This document shows positions 47,721 to 58,540 of a DNA stretch of 64,000 bases, one piece after another. Position numbers and translations under genes: made by a program. The stretch lies in the NCBI RefSeq assembly GCF_028583425.1, contig NC_072793.1, forward strand, positions 65,663,028-65,727,027, read 5' to 3'. Position 1 is the first letter of the stretch; each line of letters starts with the position of its first letter. Under the pieces are notes generated by a model. That model was not told the DNA's origin, did no database searches, and saw only the letters and a list, made by a program, of their open reading frames with translations. Source of the DNA: Eublepharis macularius (Eukaryota > Chordata > Lepidosauria > Squamata > Eublepharidae).

Positions 47721-48989
47721 GCTCTCTCTGTAGTAGGTCATCACCAATGGATAACTCCACAAGGTCATTGCCAATGAATCACTCCACAAGGGGTGAGACC
47801 AAAGGGAATAATTCTTTTTGGACATCTCTTCTCTGAATCATTAGGGTTAGGGCTGAAGACTGTTGATTTTATTGCTTTGTTAGTTATGGAGAGGTGAAGT
47901 GGAATGAATAGTTGTGTTAATGGATATAAAGGAACTGGTTTACTCTGTGCTTAGAAGTTGGAAGTGGAAAAGGAAGTGCCACTATTCAATTAACAGTAAG
48001 CAGAGGAAGATATGGCAGTGTGAAACACGTGTCATGTGAGCAGAAGGAAGCTCAAGACACATTGTGCCAGTGTCTTAATCCATTCTTCTCTTAACCAGTG
48101 AGGCCTGAGTACTCTAGTGTTGAGGATCCCAAAAGTTTTGATCCTGTGAGACTTCAAACAGCCATGCCAAGTCTCTTCTGAGTGATGCAGCTCAATACTT
48201 TATAGCCTCAAGAAAGTAGTTCTTAACCTTGACGGGCATGTATTGTTCAGGAGTGGAGCAAATCTCTGATTCTTTTGTCATGGTCCAATCAACTTTAGAT
48301 GTCCAGTGTTTAAGAACCTTTGCAAGGGCAGGCTGTCAATTTGGCTGCTTTATGTTCAGAGATGGATAGATTCCTGCATTTCTGGCTGATGTGGCATGGC
48401 CCTGGTTGATATTTGGAACCTGGAGAACTTGAATAGTCAACATCCTCAGGTGTATGTTACCATCCTGTTGAATCTAAATAACACTTTGATTTACTGACCA
48501 CCTTAGGGAAGCAACATAGATGGACAACTAATGGAGAAAAACTATAGCGAATATGTCTAAACATAGTCTACTGCACATTTTTGTACCTTTTCTGTGGTGA
48601 TTATGGTGCTGATGACATCTATGTATATCTCTACCACCACTGGATACAAAGCCATCCAATAGAGCTGTTGCAAATAGTGAGGGGGCTTTTTCACCCTAAT
48701 AATGTTAACCTTAATAACAGCCCACTGTGACTTTTTTTTTTGTGCAAAGCATTTTGCAGAAAAAAAAATTACTTATACCTGCATCACCTTCCTCTGTTAT
48801 TGGAAAACATCCGTCCCGGAAGATTATTGGAGTGCAGTTTTCTCTGAGTTGTTTGGATGATTTTCCATTATTGTACTTGTAGCATGTGGACAAGTTACTT
48901 GAGGGAATGTAACATGCCACTTCTGTACTTGACCCTTGGCATCTTGGCTTATATGAACTGGTCTAAAAGAGGTTGCTTGACTGGGTCTT

Positions 48990-50100
48990 ATGGTAGTAAA
49001 GGCTCGTTCAGGGCCTAACATGAGATAACTCTTTGGCTCTGCAATATTTAAACAACTATTGGCCAATTGTAAGCAGCCTGGTTTGGGGCAAGGTGGTTGA
49101 ATAAGTGGTGGCCACACAGAATGTGTGTTCTTGTATGAAATGGATTATCTGGATTGATTCAATCCAGTTTCCTTCCTGGTTTTGGAACTTGATTATCTGA
49201 CAGGTGCCTTTTTCCAGAGATATTGGAATATTGTTGATTCACCTGGACCTCTTGGCAGCTTTTGATACTATGGACCATGTATCCTTCTGAACCAGATGTC
49301 TGAGGACTACATTCTGTTCCTGAAGACGATGTTGGGAGACAACTTCTCAGCTAAAATAGAGATCAGATGTGGTCCTTATTCTGTCTCCAGTGTTGACATC
49401 TACACAAAACTGCTGGGAGACTTCCAGAGAGTTGGCAGTATCAGCAATATTTGGATGGTATCTGGCTCTATTTCTTCTTTTCAACTGAGTCAGGAAGGAC
49501 ATTCAGGCAGTGGATTTCCTGAATAAGTGCACAGGGGTGGTAACAGACTCAATGAGGATCAAAAAATTGCAATCAGCTTAGATAAGACTGAGATGCTGTT
49601 GGTTGATAATAAAGTCTGTTGGGGATTCAGGAACTGTCCTGTCCTGGACTTGATTGCCCTCTCTTTACAGAACAGGTTTGCAGCGTGGGGATAGTATTAG
49701 ACAGGTTTACAGACAGAGGTGTATAGCATGTAGTACCTTTAAACAGATTCAGCTGATATGCCAACTACACCAAGATTATAGAACAAGATTATAGAACATA
49801 GAGTCTGACAGGCACTAAGTCACCAACATTTTAGGTGCCAAGTAAAGACATTTTTATTCTCTTACATTTCATAAGAGTGCTGTACTTCTATAGCTTTTGC
49901 AGATGGCATTTTAGAGAATTTTTACATCTTTTAATCCTTCTGAGTTTTACTTGTTTTTATTCAGCTTAATTTTTATGCTGCTTGTTTCCCCATTTTTATT
50001 GCATTGTTATTATCCATTGTTTTATTCACATGTATGCAAATGGCCCTGAACATATTATTACGGAAGATGCAGGATAGAAATATCATAAAACAAACAAACA
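48990..50100 (+). pseudogene. Second L2-type LINE relic with 3' end
   Basis: NNYWPIVSSLVWGKVVE (RT finger motif, near 49045) and LLAAFDTMDHV (motif A, near 49255) are readable. The 3' part (49840-50100) is TTTTTATT-rich and ends GGAAGATGCAGGATAGAAAT followed by AAACAAACAAAC. It is heavily decayed, with an internal segment without similarity. Confidence 0.65.
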
Positions 50101-50499
50101 ATTTGTCTAACCCCCTTTCAAACCCATCTAAGTTAGTAGCCATCACTGTATCCTGTAACTGTGTGCTTATTATGCTTCTTCTTACAACATATAATTAACT
50201 TGATAATAGAATTATCCTGTTTTGACTGGAAGTAAGGGCAAAATTTCCACCAAGTTTGTTGCATGCTACAAACTTCTGTTAACATCGCATATATGTGTAT
50301 GCAACAAACTTCTGTTAATACCACATACTTACTTTTGTTAGGGGATGTAAAAAAATTACCTTTTGATTTTTATTACTCTGGGACTTACCTACTACAAACA
50401 AACATTTTTTTAAAAAACTGCCTCCACAGTATGGCATCAGGAGAAAATTTCAAATGCTAAGGGATCACACGATTAAACATGATTCCAGTCGCATTTTAA

Positions 50500-50610
50500 A
50501 GACTAATGACATTTATTCTAACATAAACGTTTGTGATTCAAAGCTCACTTTGTCAGATACATAAAGTGACTATTCTAAGCTGCTAAAATTTTAGTGTTCA
50601 AGCAACAGAA
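50500..50610. repeat. Half of a foldback-type element
   Basis: GATTCCAGTCGCATTTTAAAG, ACTAATGACATTTATTCTAAC and AAAGCTCACTTTGTCAGATA follow the order of one arm of the GAGTCCAGTAGCACC family. No opposite arm is present. Confidence 0.45.
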
Positions 50611-50849
50611 AGGGGGGGAGTAAAACAAGTATCAATCAAAGAATACTAAATCCACTCAGAGTGGGTAAGAACCACTCACTACTGTTGATAGACTAGGTAG
50701 GATTGCCCTAAAATATAATTAAGGAAAATACAGTCAGAAGCATGTTAAACAGATTCAACCGGGCAGTACAGAGACTACTGAAAGATACAACTGTAGTTAA
50801 TCACAAATCACCCATTCCGGTTTCATAGCTTTGTGCTTTCTGGTTAGCA

Positions 50850-51740
50850 AATTGTTCCTGGAAAGAAATGCCCTGTCTATAGCTATCTTTGTTTTAGTCT
50901 TATCAATTCTTGATCATTATAACACACTCTGTGTGGGGCTTTCTTTGAAAATTTCTCAGAAACTTTCAGTGGTCAAAACATTGCATCAAGCACATTACAG
51001 TGCTGTTTTTGACCTTTATGCTGATGTCCTAAGCTGTTGCCTTATCTGCTGCCTTATTCTTATGGTTGCCAGTTTCACCTGGCAACTAATGGGATACCTA
51101 GGAGGGGAGATCCTTCTCCCTATCCATCTTCCTGCCCCCTTTGCCAATCACGGGCCTCTTTGCCCCCTTCAAGCCCTCCTCCCACCTCCTGCCCCCCCCT
51201 GGCCGGGCCCGCCCCCTCTTTCCAGGTGCGGCTGCTTCCAGCCAGGAGGGATGCCAGCCTCATGGCCTGATGCCGAGCCCTGCCAGTGCCCCTCCGTCGA
51301 GTGGGCCGCCACCCCAGGTGGCTGGGCTTCGGGCACTGGTGATGGAGCCTCCTCCGGCCACTTCGGGCTTGGCCACCAAGAGCACGGTGGTGGCCCGCTC
51401 ACCAGTTGATCGGCGAAGGGCGGCTCCTCCCCAGTCTGCATTGTTTTGCTCTGTGGCTGCCGGGCTGGGCTGCGGAGTGGCTGCAGGGTCTTTGCCAGGT
51501 CCCCCAGTGAGGTAAGAGAGCCAGTGGGGCTGGGGATCTGGTGGGCTGGCTGCTCCAGGCAGGAGGGTGGCACCAACCACCTCGGGGCTAAGTCCGGCGG
51601 TGCCAGACAGTATCCCTACTTATAATAGTGTTGCAGAATTGCTGTTTTAATCTTGTTTTGATTAATTATTTTATACTACTTGGACAGTATTTCAATTTCT
51701 GCTGTTTTAGCTTATTTTGGTTTAATTGATCAAAAGTTTT
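50850..51740 (+). pseudogene. Third L2-type fragment, split by a GC-rich block
   Basis: LSILDHYNTLCVGLSLKISQ then KLSVV near 50900-51000 corresponds to the L2 C-terminal (S)RLDYCNALYLGLP...KLQ motif. After a GC-rich interval, AT-rich sequence typical of an L2 3' UTR (TGCTGTTTTAATCTTGTTTTG) resumes at about 51625. Confidence 0.55.
51061..51610. other. GC- and CpG-rich block of unknown origin
   Basis: About 550 bp are sharply richer in GC than the L2 sequence either side. Long overlapping frames occur on both strands but none shows a domain. It begins near GGTTGCCAGTTTCACCTGGC and ends near CCGGCGGTGCCAGACAG, which may be mobile-element edges. No target duplication is identified. Confidence 0.5.
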
Positions 51741-52844
51741 ATTTAAATAAGCTGGAAAATCAGGTTGTCTCTATTTGTAGTGAAAATGGACAATAAAGCA
51801 ATGTGTGTAGATGAGAATTCTGTATGAATTGCTGTCCCACACTTTGGGGTCAGGATGTATATAAATCTTTAATGTAACTTGATACTCTCTGGGCCCTCAG
51901 GATTGTTGAAAGCCTTAAGAATACATTTGCCATCACCACAGTGGGGGAGCTGCCTTGCATATTTGACTTGGCTTTTAATTACATTATTATTTGGGACAAT
52001 ATAATCAGTGGGTGGGGTAGTGATTTGTAACACAGTATATGGGCATATGTATGCATCCATTCATTTCTACCCCACCCTTCTTCTAAGGAAGCTCAGGGCC
52101 ACATAAATGTTTCTTCCCCTCCCTATATGTACACATGACAAATATATAGACATTTTTCAGCAAACAAAGGGACATGAAGGCCTGAACAACAGGAATACGA
52201 GTCTGGCTATCTCCTCAAGTTTCCCTTGTAATGATTAAAGAAGATTGTGGACGAGATACCATTATACTCTCATTCTGTTTCATCTCCTTGCTCCAAATGA
52301 ATTACAAGAGGGGGCAGGGATTCTCTAAACTCAATGACACTATATCATGCACCTTCTCAAGCATTAATTGTGAAAACATGGAGAGGCATTGCTATTTGGT
52401 ATTAGTTATGTGTTCCTTGTAACATGTAATATGGCCTAAGTTAGTGATCAGAAAATAGTCTAGTGGCATACATTGCCCTGGTATTCAAAGACCACCTTTA
52501 GCTTAAATAGAGTTTAGTCATTCATAAAGAATGCTATATAATGAGCTCTCCATGTCAAATAGAAATGCCACAACCACCTTCCTGGATGGATGCAGTAACA
52601 GATTTAAACGTTGAACTGAAGAAGAAGATTCAGTGTTGAATTTGACAAGAAAAAAAGGAACAGTTTGAGGTTTTAAAGCCTGTTGACAAAAAGCAGGTTT
52701 AATGGGATAGCAAGGATTTGGGGGACTGATGCTGCATCAGACATTGCTCCCACAACCTCAACCTGTAATATAAACAGCACAAATTTCCCAATCTGCCTCT
52801 TCACAAAGGAACTGACCCTGTAAGGCTGCCCTGGATTCTCCTGC

Positions 52845-52985
52845 TCAAATTTATATTATTTTCTTCCTCCAAGAAGCTCAAGGTGGATTTTTCCTCACAA
52901 CAGCACTGGGATGGCGAAAGAGAGTGACAGTCTTAAGATCACCGACATCTCCTCAGCTCAAGTCCAACACTGATCACTACAACTG
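52845..52985 (-). mobile_element. SINE fragment
   Basis: TTCCTCCAAGAAGCTCAAGG, CCTCACAACAGCACTGGGAT and CAACACTGATCACTACAACT are the reverse complement of the Sauria-type SINE body. A shorter scrap lies at about 52045-52125. Confidence 0.5.
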
Positions 52986-53124
52986 GGGACTTCTCAAGCC
53001 AGAATAGACTACCTGGTTTAAAAATGTAATCATCATCATTCTCCTGTTCTGCTTTTCTGGACTTGTCAAATAACAAATAAGGGCATACATTAACAAAGTG
53101 CATTCATCTTTAATTTAAACTCAT

Positions 53125-53163
53125 CCTTTATGAGTCACTGGTTGCTTGAGTGACTCATAAGGC
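53125..53163. promoter_or_regulatory. Inverted pair of AP-1 sites
   Basis: TGAGTCA (53131-53137) and TGACTCA (53151-53157) lie 20 bp apart inside a hairpin-like sequence with arms ATGAGTCACT / AGTGACTCAT. Both are exact consensus TRE sites for Fos/Jun dimers. The surrounding sequence (about 53.0-53.6 kb) is not an obvious repeat. Confidence 0.45.
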
Positions 53164-54449
53164 CGAACTTTCTATTTCAACAGAAGCAACACACACGGAT
53201 GGACACATTGTCTTGTGGGCATCATTAGCACTTATGATTTATCTCCAGCTCCTCTCTTGCTTTATCTGACACACAAGCCTGAAAAGGAGAATTTAATCTT
53301 TATTATCCTTGCTCTAGTGGTTTTAAGAATTAAAAATCAGAATTGAAAATCAGTAATGATACAGAAGAATGAGTAGGCTCTGTGTGGGTTAATGGGCCTG
53401 CTCTTAGTCATCTAACCTCCGCACTGAGGAAAATAAAGGTGATAACAGGAGTTATGGGACTTCCAACCCAATGGTTTAAAAATAATTTTACTGTAAATCC
53501 CACTGATTTCATGTAAAATACTTCTATGTAAACATTCTTAGGCTGCTGGAAGATACGCAAATGGATCATCTAATTCAAATTAATACAGAATAATCTTAGC
53601 AAGACATTATCTATATAGGCCTTATTTAAAGCCTTCCAAGAAAGAAGATGTGTCAAACTCCCTGGATAGTGTATTTCATTGTCATTTGTCAAAGAGTTCT
53701 TACAGCTAAGAAGCATTCAAATTTTAGTTGAATTTAATCCTTAACAAAAATTAAGCTAAATTGCTCTAATCTGTCATGGAAAACTCTGTTTGATTAGATT
53801 TATGCATGCATCTCCTCTAGTACATGGCTGGCAATGGCAGCTTTGATTAGGCCAGGCAACTATATAGGATGACAAATGGAATCCATTTTGTGCTCTCAAA
53901 GCATACCATCTTTTCAGTAGATGCACACATAAATCCTTCCACATAGGGTCTACTCCCACTGTTCATGCCTATCTCCTTCTCCTACTGTCAGGCCAACTTT
54001 ATAAGGAAAAGAGACCTAAAAGTCTTATAAATAAATAACTCCTAATAACGCTTGTGGAGACCGTTGCTCAGTTTGAGGTGAAAAGGGAAATAATGGTACA
54101 GCACACAACAGGACTCACTGGAAGAATATAAGGAATTATGTTGTCAGGAATGCTGGGCTTCAGCTGCCAGTGCCCTGTGCCAGGATGGAGCAGGTCTCCT
54201 GTCAAGGCTCACAGAAGATAAATCAGTGCAGTCTTTCACGCATCTGCCTGGTGATTCCCATTTTGACTGCTTTCCCCCTTGGGTTTGCTTGGGACAGCCT
54301 TAAAAGAAGTACAGGTAAATATAGCCATGAAGGTCACAGCCTTGGAGAATCTGAGAGATCAGACCTCGAAGGGGAACACGTGCTCTTTCCTGTGTGTTTA
54401 GTTCACCAAATGAGGCCCACTATATAGTTTATCTACATAATATCATAGA

Positions 54450-54913
54450 CAGGGCCGGATCTACGGTTGCCAGTGCCCAGGGCAACCGAAGACCAGCCAC
54501 TCGTGTGCGTGCACATGCTCCCAGCGCTGCGTGATAACGTCACTTCCATGATGTCATCACGCAGGGTGGCGCATGCCACCCTGCGGCAAGCCGGCTGTCC
54601 CAGCATGCCGCGGAGCTGTCGGCAGCAGCGCGAGTGGCTGGGAGGCTGCCTGTGCCATTCGCCTGCCCTGCAGGACAGGGGGTGGCCGGCTTGCCACGTG
54701 CCCCATCCTGTGGGGCAGGTGAATGGTGCGGATGACATCATGGAAGTGCCTTTTGCTGCCTTTCGCCTGCCCCGCAGGACAGGGGGGATGTGGCAAGCAC
54801 GCCCCCTGTTCTGCTGCCCACACACTCCTGGGGCTGGCAGCTGCGCCCAGCACCCCCTCTTTGGTGGCGCCAGGGACAGACTACCGCCCCCGCCCCCTGT
54901 CGATCTGGCCCTG
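54450..54913. mobile_element. GC-rich hAT-type element (CAGGGCCGGATC family), copy 2
   Basis: This 464-bp element has termini CAGGGCCGGATCTACGG and (inverted) CAGGGCCAGATCGACAGG. The flanking 8-bp duplication is ATCATAGA / ATCACAGA (7 of 8; 54442-54449 and 54914-54921). It shares ATGATGTCATCACGCAGGG and CAAGCCGGCTGTCCC with the copy at 4797-5280. Overlapping open frames are compositional. Confidence 0.83.
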
Positions 54914-55500
54914 ATCACAGAAGATGCACAGTAGGACATTTCCAGTTGTGGAGGCGATCCTCAGGAATAACCTTGCTTGTCACTTTAGGATGGCCCCCTC
55001 CCAATCCACCAAAAACCTTCGTTTGCTCCCAGGTATTTGCAGTCTTTTGTATAAATGACTAGTCTGGATTCTCTGTTGTTTGTAATGTCTATAACTTTTC
55101 TGTCAACTCTATTTATATCATTTTTACACAGATTGGAGCAAGCACTTTAAGTTAGAAAGGAGACTCAAACGTTTTATAAGTTAAAAAAACATACTTTATG
55201 AGAAATAAACAGATGTGTAAGAAAGAACAGATGCCTCATTTGACAAAGCCAAGGGAGTTCACCACAGTTCCTTTAAGTTCTATCTCAGAGTTTCTACTGC
55301 AACAGATATGAATCTTCAGAAGTCAGAGTTAATCCTTCCTAGGAGAATGCTTCTGAAGAAGATAAAGTTGGATTTTCAAGCTGCCACCTGCCTGCCTAGC
55401 AGAAATGTGTATACACAGCATCTACCTTAAGCTTTTGTGTGCTTAAGTGCTTCCAGCAGAATCTCCCTTTCAACAGAACCAGGAATGAGTTTGGATTTAC

Positions 55501-55809
55501 CTGGACAGGGGTGCTGTATGGCAATTCTGTTTTCTCATTGTTCTGGGTAGTCACAGACGGATTACTGGAACTGATGAGCACCGGAGAGCTGATTTCCAAA
55601 GACTGCCGCTCTGTGGGTGAATGGACCATCCTATTGAGAGTATTTAAGGCAGTTGTAATTGAGAACTGCTTCATGCTCTTCTTTCTAGATTCTGACTCTT
55701 TGCAGAAAGCTGGGGACCCCAAGCATTTTGCTCTAGGCAAGGATCTCCGTAAGGGCGAAGACTGCAGACTTTTACTTGTTTGAAGGAGTTGTCGCGCTGC
55801 TGTGTTGGG
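55501..55809 (-). CDS. SH3RF2: SH3RF2 coding exon (linker between SH3-2 and SH3-3)
   Basis: This 309-nt exon (103 codons, phase 0 at both ends) opens with PNTAARQLLQTSK and contains the diagnostic QFSITTALNTLNRMVHSP and EISSPVLISSSNPSV blocks found in mammalian SH3RF2. It is a low-complexity, Ser/Arg/Lys-rich linker with several SP/TP sites but no enzymatic domain. The acceptor is a pyrimidine tract ending TATTCCAG and the donor is CAG|GTAAATCC. The open frame reads on past the donor, but that extension has no similarity and is intronic. The exon is 2.6 kb from the upstream exon, but 34 kb of repeat-laden intron separate it from the next one. Confidence 0.96.
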
Positions 55810-56309
55810 CTGGAATAGAAAAAAGGAAAGCGTGACTTCTGTGGTCATGGAAATGCACGTATTCTAAAGCTTCCCAACTCCATAAATCTCTTGATCTAAT
55901 GTATTTATCACTACCTAAATGTGAGGTGTGAATAAGGTTAGTGATAACCCGGTATACTGAATTTGAGAATGATCTGATGCATTGTGGTTGTGGTTTGCTA
56001 CATCATGGTTTCAAATGTTTTTCAAGACACAATGAATGATGGACATGTGGCATCGTATTCACAAGGTCATCCCAAAATCCATTGGAAAGCCGTCTTATGG
56101 TGACTTATTCAAATAAATAATGCACATGTGAATCAGCCTCAGGTTAGGACATGTTTTCCATGTTACGTTTCAATGCCATGATAATTCTTGTGCCTGTCAC
56201 ATCTGTAATTAAACGTATCTATGGACAACCATCTTTGAGAAATATCCCGATACAGGTAAGTGGTTTCTCATTCTACCATGATTCTATGGCAATAATGTTA
56301 ACCCTTTTC

Positions 56310-56397
56310 CAGTGCAATTCTAAGAAGAGTTACTTCAGTCTAAGCCTATTGAAATCAATGGGTTCAGACTGGAGTAACTCTTCTTAGAATTGCACTG
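56310..56397. mobile_element. 88-bp palindromic miniature element
   Basis: CAGTGCAATTCTAAGAAGAG, TTACTTCAGTC and CCTATTGAAATCAATGG form a hairpin with 42-bp arms and a few mismatches, ending ...AGAATTGCACTG. Worn relatives are at 3428-3494, 6915-7005 and 19438-19530. Confidence 0.8.
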
Positions 56398-56999
56398 TTT
56401 ATATAGTGTGTTTAGATATGGAAGTAACTGCAAAGCAGTTCCATATTGTAAGAACTAGCAAACCCTTCCTGCAAGAATAATCTATATACCTAAACTGTCC
56501 TCTGCTCTGCAAGCAGAGATAATGCATGTGAACATCTGCATGTACATTTCAATCCCCACTGCAGTGCTCATCTGAGCCATATTGAACTGGCTGGATATAT
56601 CATTTGACGTAATTGGAAATGTGCGTCTCACTGTACATGCTCCAGCTGTTACATATGACAAGTTGCCATGACTTTAGCAGGATCGGGGCCATACTGTTTG
56701 CCAGCAGCTGATCATTTATATTATTTTTACAACTGAATGACTTAGCTGCCTACTGTACTATTTATCCATTTGGCACAGTCTTGATAGCCAATATTATCTA
56801 CTACATTTGCTAACATACATTCAGCTGTGTAGTCTTGCTTGGTGTTCTGGAGTATATTTACATAGAACTTTCCAGTTTAGCACTATCGCTCTAAAAAAGA
56901 GCTGGATTGTCCCAGGAAATGACCTCATCATACTTTTTATAGATAGATAAAAGTTTGTGGGAGATTGTCTGAGTGAACCCCCAGTGGTATGTCATTCTG

Positions 57000-57215
57000 C
57001 AGCATTTGTACACTTTTCTCTCCAATGGAGACCCTAAGAAGCTTAAATCATTCTCCCCTCCTACATTTTATTCTTATAACAACCTCGTGAGGTATGTTAG
57101 GCTAAGAGGCCGTGACTGGCACAAGGTCACCCAGCAACCTTCCATGGCAGAGTGGAGTTTTGAACCTGGGTCTCTCAGATCCTATTCAAATACTCTAACC
57201 ATTACATCAGATTGG
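57000..57215 (-). mobile_element. tRNA-derived SINE, diverged
   Basis: ACAACCTCGTGAGGTATGTT, GCACAAGGTCACCCAGCAAC, GTTTTGAACCTGGGTCTCTC and CTAACCATTACATCAGATTG read as the reverse complement of body, box B and head. Confidence 0.7.
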
Positions 57216-57553
57216 CTTCCGATTACCTGTTCTCTTGGAGGAACATCTCTCTCTCACATAAGCTTACCTGGGGTTAACCTTAATAAAGGCATGCAGCTAC
57301 TATCCCCATTTGCATGGTTCTAATGGAACAACAATGGTACTTATATCATATCCGTGGCACCTACACCCTCCCCCCAATTTTCATTTCTATGGAGAGGCAT
57401 CAGTGTATTCGTATGGAAGTGCCACAATCATGCCAGTGCATGCAGTGCAATGAATAAAAACAGGGTGGCTCTTCTTTTTGCTATTTAAACATTAATAAAT
57501 TTTATACATTGGGCAATTGTGTATAGTCAATATATTTCCCTAATGATTGTCTT

Positions 57554-57583
57554 AGTGTGTGTGTGTGTCTGTGTGTGCATGTG
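57554..57583. repeat. GT microsatellite
   Basis: This is a (GT)n run with CTG and GCA interruptions, directly next to the tail end of the 5S-derived SINE. Confidence 0.9.
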
Positions 57584-57772
57584 CAGTCAAGTTGCAATCG
57601 ACTTATGGCAACCCCAACAAGGGGCTTTCAAGGCAAGTGAGAAGCAGAGGTGGTTTGCCAGTGCTGTCCTCTGCAGAGTCTTCCTTATGATTGATCATCC
57701 AAGTACTGACCCTACCTAGCTTCTGAGATTTGATGAGATCAGGTTATACCATACCACCTTCCCTCCACGATT
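57581..57772 (-). mobile_element. 5S-rRNA-derived SINE
   Basis: The plus strand at 57694-57757 reads TCATCCAAGTACTGACCCTA, CCTAGCTTCTGAGATTTGAT, GAGATCAGG and ATACCATACCACC. This is the reverse complement of the 5S rRNA gene including its internal polymerase III control region. The downstream part (CGACTTATGGCAACCCCAAC, GCAAGTGAGAAGCAGAGGTGG) is the SINE body. It is not a 5S gene: the 5S portion is diverged and fused to unrelated sequence. Confidence 0.85.
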
Positions 57773-58444
57773 GTCTTAGTATGTTCCCTAAATTAAACAC
57801 AGGGGAAAGGGGAAAGGGGAAAGGAGAGGAACAAGGGGGAGGAATGCCCATTCTGGTGGTTCTCCGATGGATGTGCAGAACTGCTGATGATCCTATTATA
57901 GCAGGGCCTCACCCTGAACCTCAGAAATTACCTACCCACAAGGCAGCTGATGACCGGGGAGGCTAAGCAACTCTTCCACAAATCTAATTCATGTGACTTC
58001 CACCAGAAATGGCATTCATTCCTCATTCTGGGGAATAAAGCCTTGTTTTACCACAGAAAAGATATTCAGGCTAGTTCATACCTGCCTCTGTGACTGTTAA
58101 CTTCAAACCTTGAAAGCCCTGCCCAATAATCTAGATACATATTTATAAAAATAACCAACTATAAACACCACATTACTGTGGATGTCAAATGATACTGTGG
58201 TTTTCAAAGCATGCTCCCAGCCACTATTTCCAGCTCTTCAGTCAGCTCAGGTCTCTGTTTCTTCTTTCCCCTATTCCCATTGATCGATGTGTCCAGCCAA
58301 GCCTCGAGCTTCTCTCCTGCCTACACTGATCAGGAAAAGTCATTGGCAGTTACTGCTCCTAAAGACCATTCTTGAGATTAAGTGATGTACATACAGAAGT
58401 TGGCAGCTTTAGTACTTTGTGAATGTTCAATAGACTGTCCTTAC

Positions 58445-58540
58445 CTCTACAAACAAGATGGGGAAAATTCCCGTTTTGTCACCCAATTTGCCCTCTGCCC
58501 AGTTCTCATCCACTCGGCTGATTACAGTGATTATATCACC
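58445..58540 (-). CDS. SH3RF2: SH3RF2 coding exon (second half of SH3 domain 2)
   Basis: This 96-nt exon encodes 32 residues, [20 protein letters not shown] followed by [12 protein letters not shown]. That is the C-terminal half of an SH3 fold: the RT/n-Src strand, the conserved Trp of DENWAEG and the closing GIFPILFVE strand. It matches the second SH3 domain of vertebrate SH3RF2 almost residue for residue. On the minus strand the acceptor reads TTTCAG and the donor GTAAG; both boundaries are phase 0. The N-terminal half of the domain (LYNFDLRGK-type segment), the first SH3 and the RING finger are not seen between here and 64000, so the next upstream exon lies outside the window. SH3RF2 is a RING-type E3 ligase reported to target its paralogue SH3RF1/POSH and damp JNK-driven apoptosis; that role is known for mammals and inferred here. 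Confidence 0.96.

Larger units (their letters stand above)
21150..55500 (-). other. SH3RF2: Giant 34-kb SH3RF2 intron filled with mobile elements
   Basis: This is the largest intron in the window. It carries Penelope-like relics, foldback elements, SINEs in both orientations, three L2 fragments, hAT-type elements, a pure AATAT array and a GC-rich block, all listed separately. Stretches with no recognisable feature include about 25.9-28.1, 30.9-33.7, 41.5-43.4 and 52.1-54.4 kb, apart from small SINE remnants. Confidence 0.9.
55810..58444 (-). other. SH3RF2: SH3RF2 intron with 5S-derived SINE
   Basis: This 2.6-kb intron contains an 88-bp palindromic element (56310-56397), a minus-strand tRNA-SINE relic (57000-57215), a GT microsatellite (57554-57583), the 5S-derived SINE (57581-57772) and a GGGGAAA triplication near 57803-57825. 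Confidence 0.9.

Noticed and set aside
50831..51409. 192-codon plus-strand frame
   Set aside because: It starts in an L2 fragment and runs into a GC-rich inserted block, so it is a chimeric artefact.
54433..54939. 155- and 168-codon frames on opposite strands
   Set aside because: Same GC-rich hAT family, second copy; compositional open frames.
57694..57757. Possible 5S rRNA gene
   Set aside because: Only part of 5S, diverged and fused to a SINE body.
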